Notes: a model not told the origin generated them from the sequence alone. 13,800 nt of DNA from Kitasatospora sp040298565 (GCF_040298565.1 NZ_JBEPAK010000191.1:1-13800); one strand, 5' to 3'. Shown: positions 1-6,784, counted from the first letter of the stretch. Translations and numbers: made by a program.

Positions 1-69
1 ACGGCCGGCACGGCGAACCAGCCGTACCGGCCGTCGCCGTCCCTCCCGCCGTCCTGCCGTCCCCGCCGT

Positions 70-1743
70 CTACCCGGCGTGCTCCGCGACGAGTTCTTCG
101 ACCGCCTTCCGGGCCCGCTCGGCGTCGGACTCCACCAGGCCGATCCGGGTCCGGCGGTCCAGGACGTCGGCCGCGTCGAGCGCGCCCTCGTGGGTGACGG
201 CGTAGGCGATCTCGGCCCGGGTGACGTCGAGTTGGTCGGCCACCTGCGTCAACTCCCCCGCCGCCAGCACCTCGTGGGCCGCGCCGCCGTACCGGGCGAG
301 CAGCGAGGCGGGCAGCGGGGCGGCCGGGGCCGGGCGGCTGTCACGGTGGCCCGGGGCGCCGACCAGCGGCAGGCGCGCCGTCCGACAGGTACGGGCGGGC
401 AGACCGCGCAGGCGGACGGCGGTGTCCACCGCGTCCTGGGCCATCCGCCGGTAGGTGGTGAGCTTGCCGCCGACCACGGTGACCACCCCGGACGGGGACT
501 CCAGCACCGCGTGCTCGCGCGAGATGTCCGCGGTGCTGCCGTCCCCGGTGTCGATCAGCGGGCGCAGACCGGCGTAGGCGCCCCGGACGTCCTTCCTGGT
601 CAGCTCGGTGGCGAGGGCGGCGTTGACGGTGTCGAGGAGGAAGGCCAGCTCGGCCTCGGAGGGCTGCGGCTCGTCCGGGATCGGGCCCGGGGCGTCCTCG
701 TCGGTCAGGCCGATCGCGACCCGGCCGAGCTGCTGCGGCAGGGCGAAGACGAAGCGGCTGACGGACCCGGGCACGGGCACCGTGAGCGCGGCGGTCGGGT
801 GCCCCAGGGCGGCGGCGTCCACCAGCAGGTGGGTGCCGCGGCTGGGCCGCAGCCTGATCGAGGTGTCCACCTCGCCCGCCCACACGCCGGTGGCGTTGAC
901 GACCGCGCCCGCCGTGACGGTCAGCTGCTGACCGGTCAGGGTGTCCACCAGTCGGGCCGACGAGCCGGTCACGGCCTCCGCCCGCACCCTGGTCAGCACG
1001 CTCGCCCCGTACTGCGCGGCGGTGCGGGCCAGGGCCACCACCAGCCGCGCGTCGTCGACGAGTTGGCCGTCGTGCGCGACCAGCGCCCCGCGCAGTCCGG
1101 TCGTCCGCACGCCCGGCACCAGTCGGCGGGCGCGGGCGGCGTCGACGCGGCGCACCCGCGGCAGCAGGGTGCCCGGCGTCCCGGCGACGAGTCGCAGCGC
1201 GTCACCGGCGTGGAAGCCCGCACGGATCAGCGAGGCCTGGCCGGGGCGCAGCAGGTCCGGGAGGAGCGGTACGAGTTGGGGCAGGGCGTGGACCAGGTGC
1301 GGGGCGGTGCGGGTCATCAGCACACCGCGCTCGACCGCGCTCTCCCGGGCCACCTTGATCCGGCCGGAGGCCAGGTAGCGCAGGCCGCCGTGCACCAGCT
1401 TGGAGCTCCAGCGGCTCGTGCCGAAGGCGAGGTCGCGGGCCTCCACCAGGACGGTGCGCAGGCCGCGCGAGGCGGCGTCCAGGGCCACCCCGGCGCCGGT
1501 GACTCCGCCGCCGATCACCAGCAGGTCGATGCGCGGGTCGTCGCCGAGCGCCTGCAGCTCGAACGTCCGGCGGGCGGCGTTCAGCCGGCTGGTCCCGGCG
1601 AAGGGGCCGACGGACGGGCCTGCGGAAGGGCCCGCAGAGAGGCCTGGAAGGGCGCCGGCGGACGGACCCGCCGAGGACGCGGCGGGGTCGCCGGCGGACG
1701 GGCCCGCCGGGCGGTGGCCGGAGGAACCGGCGGAGGTGGTCAT
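70..1743 (-). CDS. glpD: FAD-dependent glycerol-3-phosphate dehydrogenase (GlpD1-like)
   Basis: Predicted to oxidise sn-glycerol 3-phosphate to dihydroxyacetone phosphate, passing electrons to the quinone pool at the membrane. The 557-residue product has an FAD dinucleotide-binding loop GGGVTGAG at about residues 78-85, followed by EARD. The GlpD signature SRWSSKLVHGGLRYL is at about 110-124. A second FAD contact region GGKLTTYRRMAQDAV and a C-terminal DAO_C-type region ending in VLDRRTRIGLV follow. The ATG at 1743 overlaps the stop of the upstream TetR gene by 4 bases (ATGA), so the two are probably translationally coupled. Residues 1-50 are an Ala/Ser/Gly/Pro-rich extension built on GPSAG-like repeats before the usual start of the family near SRLNAARRT. 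The family call is firm. Synteny suggests the Rv2249c (GlpD1) branch rather than the main catabolic GlpD. Confidence 0.93.
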   Translation of the reverse strand: MTTSAGSSGHRPAGPSAGDPAASSAGPSAGALPGLSAGPSAGPSVGPFAGTSRLNAARRTFELQALGDDPRIDLLVIGGGVTGAGVALDAASRGLRTVLVEARDLAFGTSRWSSKLVHGGLRYLASGRIKVARESAVERGVLMTRTAPHLVHALPQLVPLLPDLLRPGQASLIRAGFHAGDALRLVAGTPGTLLPRVRRVDAARARRLVPGVRTTGLRGALVAHDGQLVDDARLVVALARTAAQYGASVLTRVRAEAVTGSSARLVDTLTGQQLTVTAGAVVNATGVWAGEVDTSIRLRPSRGTHLLVDAAALGHPTAALTVPVPGSVSRFVFALPQQLGRVAIGLTDEDAPGPIPDEPQPSEAELAFLLDTVNAALATELTRKDVRGAYAGLRPLIDTGDGSTADISREHAVLESPSGVVTVVGGKLTTYRRMAQDAVDTAVRLRGLPARTCRTARLPLVGAPGHRDSRPAPAAPLPASLLARYGGAAHEVLAAGELTQVADQLDVTRAEIAYAVTHEGALDAADVLDRRTRIGLVESDAERARKAVEELVAEHAG

Positions 1744-2339
1744 GGGGCGAGGTATCCGTTCAGCGCTCTGGCCAGTTCGCGCCGCCAGGCCGCCTCGGGC
1801 AGCAGGGAGGCGACCATGCGGTGCGACTGGACGGTGGACTGGGCGATCAGCAGGACCATCGCCGCCAGTTCGGTCGGCTCGCCGGCCCGGATCGAGCCGC
1901 CGGCCTGCCCCTGGGCGATGCCGGTGCGCAGCGCCTCCAGCAGGCCGCGTTGGCTGGTGCCGAGCCGCTCGACCACGTACTCGAGCAGCAGGTCGGAGTC
2001 GTCGGAGCGGAGCAGGGCGCCGAGCACCGGGTGGTCGCGCAGCCGGACGGAGACCTCGACCACCCGCTCGACGAGGGTCACCCGGTCGTGGACGTCCAGC
2101 GCGGCGCCCTCCAGCGTGGCCAGGATCTCCCGGGTGAGCAGCGCCCCGATCACCGCCCGGACGTCCGGCCAGCGCCGGTAGACGGTCGGGCGGCTGACCC
2201 CGGCGCGGCGCGCGATCTCCGCCAGCTGGGTGCGGCGGACGCCGAGGTGGACGATCAGGTCGGCGGCGGCGTCCAGGATCGCGTCGTCGGTGCTGCGGGG
2301 TGGCTGGGCCTCGGCGGGCTCGACGTTACTACTTGACAT
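1740..2339 (-). CDS. TetR-family transcriptional regulator of the glycerolipid module
   Basis: A 199-residue one-domain repressor if started at the ATG at 2339. The helix-turn-helix lies near the N-terminus: AILDAAADLIVHLGVRRTQL, then IARRAGVSRPTVYRRWPDV, the typical TetR recognition helix. The C-terminal two-thirds is helical, as expected for a ligand-binding and dimerisation domain. An in-frame GTG at 2366 would add nine residues and overlap the divergent flavoprotein start. I prefer the ATG because a minus-strand promoter candidate (TTGCGT, 16 bp, TACAGT) would start transcription within a few bases of it, giving a leaderless or nearly leaderless message. The gene overlaps glpD by 4 bases and diverges from the AGPS-like gene, the geometry of a local autoregulated repressor. 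The ligand is unknown; a lipid or acyl-CoA is a guess. Confidence 0.9.
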   Translation of the reverse strand: MSSSNVEPAEAQPPRSTDDAILDAAADLIVHLGVRRTQLAEIARRAGVSRPTVYRRWPDVRAVIGALLTREILATLEGAALDVHDRVTLVERVVEVSVRLRDHPVLGALLRSDDSDLLLEYVVERLGTSQRGLLEALRTGIAQGQAGGSIRAGEPTELAAMVLLIAQSTVQSHRMVASLLPEAAWRRELARALNGYLAP

Positions 2340-2358
2340 GATGTGTGAAACTGTAACG
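2324..2358. promoter_or_regulatory. Divergent promoter/operator candidate between TetR and AGPS-like genes
   Basis: The roughly 20-bp gap between the TetR ATG (2339) and the flavoprotein ATG (2360) must serve both operons. Seen here are outer arms CGTTAC (2324-2329) and GTAACG (2353-2358), a perfect 6-bp inverted repeat, and an inner palindrome ACATGATGT (2336-2344). The two centres (2341 and 2340) differ by one base. This is a plausible TetR operator by position and symmetry; binding is inferred. Confidence 0.45.
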
Positions 2359-2377
2359 CATGGCACCTGAGACGCAA
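2350..2377 (-). promoter_or_regulatory. Candidate promoter for the TetR-glpD operon
   Basis: On the minus strand TTGCGT (2377-2372) and TACAGT (2355-2350) are separated by 16 bp. Transcription would start near 2343, just upstream of the ATG at 2339. The -35 box lies inside the first codons of the divergent flavoprotein gene if that gene starts at 2360. A facing TTGACA at 2333-2338 on the plus strand may belong to the other operon, but it has no good -10 at normal spacing. Confidence 0.35.
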
Positions 2378-3982
2378 GCGGGACCGGCGAACGCCGCGCT
2401 GCCGCTCCCCCCGATGAAGTGGGACGCCTGGGGCGACCCGGCCCTCGCCAAGGAGCTGTCCGCGGACATCAAGGGACTGCTCGCCGCCGCCCTCGGGGTC
2501 ACCGGCGACGCCACCGCCGGCCCTGGCGCCGACGAGGTCGTGCTGCGCCCCTCCCGGATCACCGCCGAGGACCTCGAAGCGCTGGCCTCCGCCGTCGGCG
2601 AGGCGCACGTCAGCGCCGCCGACGCCGACCGCCTGCCGCGCGCCGGCGGCAAGTCCACCCCCGACCTGCTGCGCCGCCGCAGCCGGGAGCCGCAGGACGC
2701 ACCCGACGCCGTCGTCGTGCCGGGCAGCGAGCAGGAGATCGCCGCCGTCCTCGCCCTCTGCGCCGAACTGCGCATCGCCGTCGTCCCGTTCGGCGGCGGC
2801 ACCAGCGTGGTCGGCGGCCTGGACCCGGAGCGCGGCGCCCTGCGCGCCGTCATCTCGCTCGACCTGCGCCGCCTCGACCGGCTGGTCGAACTGGACGAGA
2901 CCTCCGGCGAGGCCGTCCTCGAAGCCGGCCTGACCGGCCCCGCCGCGGAGGCCCTGCTCGCCGAACGCGGCTGGGAGCTCGGCCACTACCCGCAGAGCTT
3001 CCGCTTCGCCACCATCGGGGGTTTCGCGGCCACCCGCTCCTCCGGCCAGGACTCCGCCGGGTACGGGCGCTTCGACGAGATGGTCCGCGGCCTGCGCGTG
3101 GTCACCCCCGCCGGTGTCCTCGACCTCGGCCGCGCCCCCGCCTCCGCCGCAGGCCCCGACCTGCGCCAGCTCTTCCTCGGCTCCGAGGGCACCCTCGGCG
3201 TGATCACCGCCGTCCGGCTGCGCGTGCACCCGCTGCCCGCCGTCAAGGCCCACGAGGCGTGGAGCTTCCCCGACTTCGCCACCGGAACCGCCGCGCTGCG
3301 GGCCGTCGAACAGCAGGGCACCGGCCCGACCGTGATCCGGCTCTCCGACGAGGCCGAGACCATGGTCAACCTCGCCATGACCGAGCAGATCGGCGGCGCC
3401 CCCGCCGTCAGCGGCTGCCTGGCCGTCACCGTCTTCGAGGGCGACGCCACCCAGGTCGCCGCCCGGCAGCAGCTCACCCGCGCGGCGCTGCTCGCCGCCG
3501 GCGGCACCTCGCTCGGCGAGGAGCCCGCCCTCGCCTGGGAGCACGGCCGGTTCAACGCCCCCTACCTGCGCGACTCCCTGCTCAACGCGGGCGCGCTGTG
3601 CGAGACCCTGGAGACGGCCGCCGGCTGGAGCGCCCTGCCGGGGCTGCGCACCGCCGTCACCGAGGCGCTGACCGGCGCCCTGCCCGGCGCGCTGGTGCTC
3701 TGCCACATCTCGCACGTCTACCCGACCGGCGCCTCGCTCTACTTCACCGTCGTCGCCGCCCTCGGCGAGGACCCGCTCGCCCGCTGGGCCGTCGCCAAGC
3801 GGGCCGCCGGGGACGCCATCCTCCGCGCCGGCGGCACCATCACCCACCACCACGCGGTCGGCGCCGACCACCGGCCCTGGATGACCGCGGAGATCGGCGA
3901 GTTGGGCGTGCGGATCCTGCGCGCCGTCAAGGCCGAACTCGACCCGGCAGGCATCCTCAACCCCGGCAAGCTGATCCCGTGA
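2360..3982 (+). CDS. FAD-linked oxidase, alkyldihydroxyacetonephosphate synthase-like
   Basis: Resembles alkyl-DHAP synthase (AGPS), the flavoenzyme that exchanges the acyl chain of acyl-DHAP for a fatty alcohol to form the ether bond of ether lipids. The 540-residue product opens with the family-typical MKWDAWGD (residues 19-26). The VAO-type FAD-binding loop PFGGGTSVVGG starts at residue 143. The C-terminal half has ASLYFT with Tyr461, matching the catalytic Tyr region of animal AGPS, and a triple histidine ITHHHAVG (His496-498) matching the essential HHH motif. It ends with DPAGILNPGKLIP. The ATG at 2360 has no clear ribosome site and may be leaderless; Met19 at 2414 is an alternative start. 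The stop overlaps the GTG of the lipid kinase (GTGA). The FAD-linked oxidase call is firm. The substrate is inferred from motifs and neighbours. Confidence 0.88.
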   Translation: MAPETQAGPANAALPLPPMKWDAWGDPALAKELSADIKGLLAAALGVTGDATAGPGADEVVLRPSRITAEDLEALASAVGEAHVSAADADRLPRAGGKSTPDLLRRRSREPQDAPDAVVVPGSEQEIAAVLALCAELRIAVVPFGGGTSVVGGLDPERGALRAVISLDLRRLDRLVELDETSGEAVLEAGLTGPAAEALLAERGWELGHYPQSFRFATIGGFAATRSSGQDSAGYGRFDEMVRGLRVVTPAGVLDLGRAPASAAGPDLRQLFLGSEGTLGVITAVRLRVHPLPAVKAHEAWSFPDFATGTAALRAVEQQGTGPTVIRLSDEAETMVNLAMTEQIGGAPAVSGCLAVTVFEGDATQVAARQQLTRAALLAAGGTSLGEEPALAWEHGRFNAPYLRDSLLNAGALCETLETAAGWSALPGLRTAVTEALTGALPGALVLCHISHVYPTGASLYFTVVAALGEDPLARWAVAKRAAGDAILRAGGTITHHHAVGADHRPWMTAEIGELGVRILRAVKAELDPAGILNPGKLIP

Positions 3983-4887
3983 ACGGCCCGAGAACCGTCC
4001 GCAGGGTCGCCGTTCTCACCAACCCGGCGGCGGGCGTCGGCCACGCCGAACCCGCCGCCCGCCGGGCCGTCGCCCGCCTGCGCTCCCTCGGCGTCGAGGT
4101 CGAGCCGCAGGCCGGGCGCTCCGCCGAGGACGCCGTCCGGCTGGCCCGCGAGGCCGCGGCGGACGGCGTCGACGCGGTGGTCGTGGTCGGCGGCGACGGC
4201 ATGATCAACCTCGCCCTCCAGGCCCTGGCCGGCACGCCCGTCCCGCTCGGCGTGATCCCGGCCGGCACCGGCAACGACCACGCCCGCGAGTACGGCCTGC
4301 CGATCGCCGACCCAGGGGCCGCCGCCGACGTCATCGCCGCCGGGCGGACCCGCCGGGTCGACCTCGGCCGGATCACCGGACCGGACGGCGCCGTCCGCTG
4401 GTTCGGCTCCGTCCTCGCCACCGGCTTCGACTCCCTGGTCAGCGACCGCGCCAACCGGCTGCGCTGGCCACGCGGCAGGATGCGCTACAACCTCGCCGTC
4501 CTGGCCGAGTTCGCCAACCTGCGCCCGCTGCCGTTCCGGGTCACCCTCGCCGACGGCACCGTCATCGAGCGCGACCTCACCCTGGCCGCCGTCGGCAACA
4601 CCCGCAGCTACGGCGGCGGCATGCTGATGTGCCCCGCCGCCCTCCCGGACGACGGCCTGCTCGACGTCACCCTGGTCGACGCCATGCCCCGGCTGCGGAT
4701 CGCCCGCTTCTTCCCCACCCTCTTCAAGGGCACCCACGTCACCCACCCGCAGGTCACCACCCTGCGCACGACCTCCCTGCGGATCGACTCGCCGGGCATC
4801 ACGGCCTACGCCGACGGGGAGTTCATCGCGGCCCTGCCGGTCGAGGTCACGGTGGTACCCGAGGCCCTGCGGCTGCTCGTGCCGTGA
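3979..4887 (+). CDS. Diacylglycerol kinase-family lipid kinase (Rv2252/YegS-like)
   Basis: Predicted to phosphorylate a lipid such as diacylglycerol to phosphatidic acid at the inner face of the membrane. The GTG start at 3979 overlaps the TGA of the upstream flavoprotein, which indicates coupling and gives 302 residues. Conserved elements are VLTNPAAGVGHA near the N-terminus, the nucleotide-binding GGDGM (residues 71-75, where most relatives have GGDGT), GVIPAGTGNDHAREYGLP from residue 91, GFDSLVSDRANRLRWPRGR, and SYGGGMLMCPAALPDDGLLD. The C-terminal part has AYADGEFIAALPVEVTVVP, the beta-sandwich end of the DAGK_cat/YegS fold. By recollection it resembles M. tuberculosis Rv2252, linked to phosphatidate and phosphatidylinositol mannoside metabolism. 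The lipid kinase call is firm; the exact substrate is inferred. Confidence 0.9.
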   Translation: MNGPRTVRRVAVLTNPAAGVGHAEPAARRAVARLRSLGVEVEPQAGRSAEDAVRLAREAAADGVDAVVVVGGDGMINLALQALAGTPVPLGVIPAGTGNDHAREYGLPIADPGAAADVIAAGRTRRVDLGRITGPDGAVRWFGSVLATGFDSLVSDRANRLRWPRGRMRYNLAVLAEFANLRPLPFRVTLADGTVIERDLTLAAVGNTRSYGGGMLMCPAALPDDGLLDVTLVDAMPRLRIARFFPTLFKGTHVTHPQVTTLRTTSLRIDSPGITAYADGEFIAALPVEVTVVPEALRLLVP

Positions 4888-4891
4888 ACCC

Positions 4892-4905
4892 GGGACCGGC
4901 GTCCC
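4892..4905 (+). terminator. Short GC hairpin just after the lipid kinase
   Basis: GGGAC (4892-4896) and GTCCC (4901-4905) pair around the loop CGGC, four bases after the kinase stop. There is no T tract. It is a weak terminator candidate in a convergent gap. Confidence 0.25.
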
Positions 4906-4916
4906 ACTCCCGGGGC

Positions 4917-4985
4917 GCCGGACCGCCGTGCACCGGACCGCCGTGCGCCGGGCCGCCGTGTACCGGACCGCCGTGCGCCGGGCCC
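4917..4985. repeat. 15-bp tandem repeat, about 4.6 copies
   Basis: Four consecutive 15-bp units, 4917-4931, 4932-4946, 4947-4961 and 4962-4976, follow the pattern (G/A)CCGG(A/G)CCGCCGTG(C/T). A partial fifth unit reaches about 4985. The array fills most of the gap between the convergent lipid kinase and GNAT genes and ends just before the GNAT stop at 4994. It looks like a minisatellite; no coding role is evident. Confidence 0.85.
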
Positions 4986-4993
4986 CACGCAGC

Positions 4994-5557
4994 TCAGGCG
5001 CCCTCGCGGGACCCCTGGACGGCGTGGGCCTCCCGGCGCAGGCGGAACACCACGTTGCGGCGCAGCGGCCCCTCCGGCGCCCCGGGGTCGTCGAAGTCCT
5101 CGGCCGGGTCGCGGGTCATCCCGAGGCGGCGCATCACCGCCTGGGAGCGCAGGTTGGCGGCGGTGGTGACGGCGAGGACCTCGGGCAGGGCCAAGGGGCC
5201 GAAGCCGTACGCGAGGACCGCCCGGGCGGCCTCCGTCGCGTAGCCGTGGCCCCAGGCGGCGCGGGCCAGCCGCCAGCCGATCTCGACCCCGCTGACCGGG
5301 GCCTGCTCCTCGACGTCGTCCAGGCCCGCGAAGCCGATGAACTCGCCGCTCTCCCGCACCTCGACGGCCAGCCATCCGTACCCGCGCCGTTCGATCGCCG
5401 CCTCGAAGCGCGCCACCGAGGCGTCGCTCCGCTCCCGGGTGAGGACGCCGCCGAGGTGCTCGCGGACCTCGGGGTCGGCGTTCAGCGCGGCCCAGGGCGC
5501 GAGGTCGGACTCCCGCCAGCGGCGCAGCAGCAGGCGTTCGGTGCGCAGTTCCTTCAT
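4994..5557 (-). CDS. GNAT-family N-acetyltransferase, RimJ/RimL type
   Basis: Predicted acetyl-CoA-dependent N-acyltransferase of about 187 residues, the normal size for the RimJ/RimL (Acetyltransf_3) group. The start MKELRTERLLLRRW at 5557 matches the usual N-terminus (LxTERLxLRxW) and is preceded by a purine-rich GGTGGGGAG. An upstream in-frame ATG at 5644 would add 29 Pro/Arg-rich residues unlike the family. The core has VEIGWRLARAAWGHGYATEA at about residues 91-110, where WGHGYA is the acetyl-CoA pyrophosphate-binding motif A. NLRSQAVMRRLGM follows, the conserved N-x-x-S-x-x-V-M-x-x-x-G-M helix. The acceptor substrate (protein N-terminus, amino acid or antibiotic) cannot be told. It faces the lipid kinase tail to tail and shows no operon partner. 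Confidence 0.88.
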   Translation of the reverse strand: MKELRTERLLLRRWRESDLAPWAALNADPEVREHLGGVLTRERSDASVARFEAAIERRGYGWLAVEVRESGEFIGFAGLDDVEEQAPVSGVEIGWRLARAAWGHGYATEAARAVLAYGFGPLALPEVLAVTTAANLRSQAVMRRLGMTRDPAEDFDDPGAPEGPLRRNVVFRLRREAHAVQGSREGA

Positions 5558-5713
5558 GCTCCCCACCCAACGGCACCCCGCACGCCCGGGGCAAGCGGAA
5601 ATCGGGTGCTCCGGAGGCGGACGGCCGGGTAGCCTGCGAGGCATGTCGAGCCCCGAGGCAGCCAGAGCGGGGGCTTTCGGTCACGCCGTCAGCCCCCTGA
5701 AGCACTGATCCGG

Positions 5714-5977
5714 GTGGGTTTCCCGGAGCAGGTGCTGGAGGCGCGCGGGTATCGGGAGTTGGAGTCCCGGGTCACCCGCGCGCACGAGGAGTTCGTGGCG
5801 CCCGGGGAGTTCACCTTCCGGGCCCGGCCGGATGCGGTGCGGCTGCGCGACGTGGTCCGCTTCACCTGGGAGATGGTGCCGGTCGGCGGCGGTGAGGCGG
5901 TGGGCGGCGGCGACGAGTTCGTCGTCCTGGACGCCGCCGGCCGGATCACCGCCGACTACCAGTTCCCCTGGCTCTGA
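5714..5977 (+). pseudogene. 5'-truncated NTF2/SnoaL-like protein remnant
   Basis: The reading frame from the GTG at 5714 gives 87 residues resembling the C-terminal part of the nuclear transport factor 2-like (SnoaL-type) fold. RVTRAHEEFVAPGEFTFR is followed by VRFTWEMVP and a terminal DAAGRITADYQF, the pattern of strands lining that cone-shaped pocket. Family members are usually 110-140 residues, so the first helices are missing. The frame stays open upstream to at least 5642 with no ATG or GTG, and its sequence there is not family-like. No good ribosome site precedes the GTG. I read it as a gene that lost its 5' end, although a short functional protein is possible. Its last 32 bases overlap the XRE gene tail to tail. 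Confidence 0.6.
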
Positions 5978-6698
5978 CGAGCAGTTCGGCGGTCCGGGCG
6001 TCGGCGGGCAGGAACGCCTCCAGCTTCAGCTCGGCGAGGGTGACGTCGACGGCGGTGGCGAAGGTGGTCACCGTGGTCATCAGGTGCAGTTCGCCGAGCG
6101 GGGTGCGCAGTTCCAGTGGCACCGCGAAGCCCAGGTGCTGTTCGCCCACCACCGCTTCCGGTACGTACGAGCTCAACTCCTCGTGCAGCTCGCCGAGGTG
6201 GCGGGTCCGCTCGACGATGTGCCGGGCCCAGGCCCCGAAGTTGAGGATGCGCGGGGCGAGGCCGTCCGGGTGCAGGGCCAGCCGGTAGGCGTTGGTGCCG
6301 GGCCCGACCAGCCGGGGGTCGGCCCCCGCGGTGATCACGTCCAGCGCGTCGTTCACCGCGACCACGTCCCCGCGCCGGTCCACCACCAGCGCCGGGTACG
6401 GCAGGTGGCCGGCCAGGATGTGGTCGATCGCCGCCCGGACCGGCGCCAGCGCGGGCCCGTCCAGCGGCGTCTCCGGGTAGACGGGGGCGTAGCCGGCCGC
6501 CAGCAGCAGCTCGTTGCGCTCGCGCAGGGGCAGGTCGAGCGATTCGGCGAGCCGCACCACCATGCCCCGCCCGGGCACCGAGCGGCCCGACTCGATGAAG
6601 CTGAGGTGCCGCTGGGTGGTGCCGGCACGGGTGGCGAGGTCGAGCTGGCTGAGCCGGCGGTCGGTGCGGCGCTCGCGCAGCGCCCGGGGGAAGTCCAC
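5946..6698 (-). CDS. XRE-family regulator with MmyB-like ligand-binding domain
   Basis: A 250-residue regulator starting at the GTG at 6698. Residues about 7-60 form an XRE helix-turn-helix: LSQLDLATRAGTTQRHLSFI, then ESGRSVPGRGMVVRLAESL. The stretch RNELLLAAGYAPVYPE leads into the MmyB-like (MLTR) ligand domain, with PYPALVVDRRGDVVAVNDA and AWARHIVERT. MLTR proteins are abundant in actinomycetes, often sit next to oxidoreductase genes, and have a PAS-like pocket where a fatty acid was found in a structural study. Here it diverges from a flavin oxidoreductase across 86 bp containing a perfect 16-bp palindrome, its likely operator. Its 3' end runs 32 bases into the NTF2-like remnant on the other strand. 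Family is firm; ligand and target are inferred. Confidence 0.9.
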   Translation of the reverse strand: MDFPRALRERRTDRRLSQLDLATRAGTTQRHLSFIESGRSVPGRGMVVRLAESLDLPLRERNELLLAAGYAPVYPETPLDGPALAPVRAAIDHILAGHLPYPALVVDRRGDVVAVNDALDVITAGADPRLVGPGTNAYRLALHPDGLAPRILNFGAWARHIVERTRHLGELHEELSSYVPEAVVGEQHLGFAVPLELRTPLGELHLMTTVTTFATAVDVTLAELKLEAFLPADARTAELLVRARGTGSRR

Positions 6699-6733
6699 GC
6701 CCCACTTCTACCGCCGGAGCGGACCGGCCCGCC

Positions 6734-6749
6734 ATTCCCCCGGGGGAAT
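6734..6749. promoter_or_regulatory. Perfect 16-bp palindrome, candidate XRE operator
   Basis: ATTCCCCCGGGGGAAT is a perfect inverted repeat at 6734-6749. It lies between the divergent XRE gene (start 6698) and the oxidoreductase (start 6785), the only sizeable noncoding gap there. Symmetry and placement fit an operator for a dimeric regulator controlling both genes. Confidence 0.6.
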
Positions 6750-6770
6750 TGAGGGCATTCACCGGAGCCC

Positions 6771-6776
6771 GGAGGA
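6771..6776 (+). promoter_or_regulatory. Ribosome binding site deciding the oxidoreductase start
   Basis: GGAGGA at 6771-6776 lies 8 bases before the ATG at 6785. It supports that start over an upstream in-frame TTG at 6749 inside the palindrome. Confidence 0.8.
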
Positions 6777-6784
6777 TCGTCGGC

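Noticed and set aside
1..69. GCCGTC-rich stretch after the glpD stop
   Set aside because: Several GCCGTC/GCCGTCC repeats are visible but irregular, and no gene end or hairpin can be supported at the window edge.
79..2181. Very long plus-strand open frame opposite glpD and the TetR gene
   Set aside because: It lies antisense to two clear genes, reads as Gly/Arg/Val-rich low-complexity sequence with no domain, and is expected from third-position GC bias.
2419..3978. Upstream in-frame extension of the lipid kinase through the AGPS-like gene
   Set aside because: The sequence is Arg/Pro-rich shadow translation. The kinase family starts at the GTG at 3979, which makes the GTGA overlap.
4189..4203. 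GGDGM instead of GGDGT in the lipid kinase as a sign of inactivity
   Set aside because: The rest of the active-site sequence is intact, and from memory the Rv2252-like branch also varies at this position.
5558..5644. Longer N-terminus for the RimJ/RimL-type acetyltransferase from ATG 5644
   Set aside because: The extra residues are Pro/Arg-rich and unlike the family, while MKELRTERLLLRRW is the usual start.
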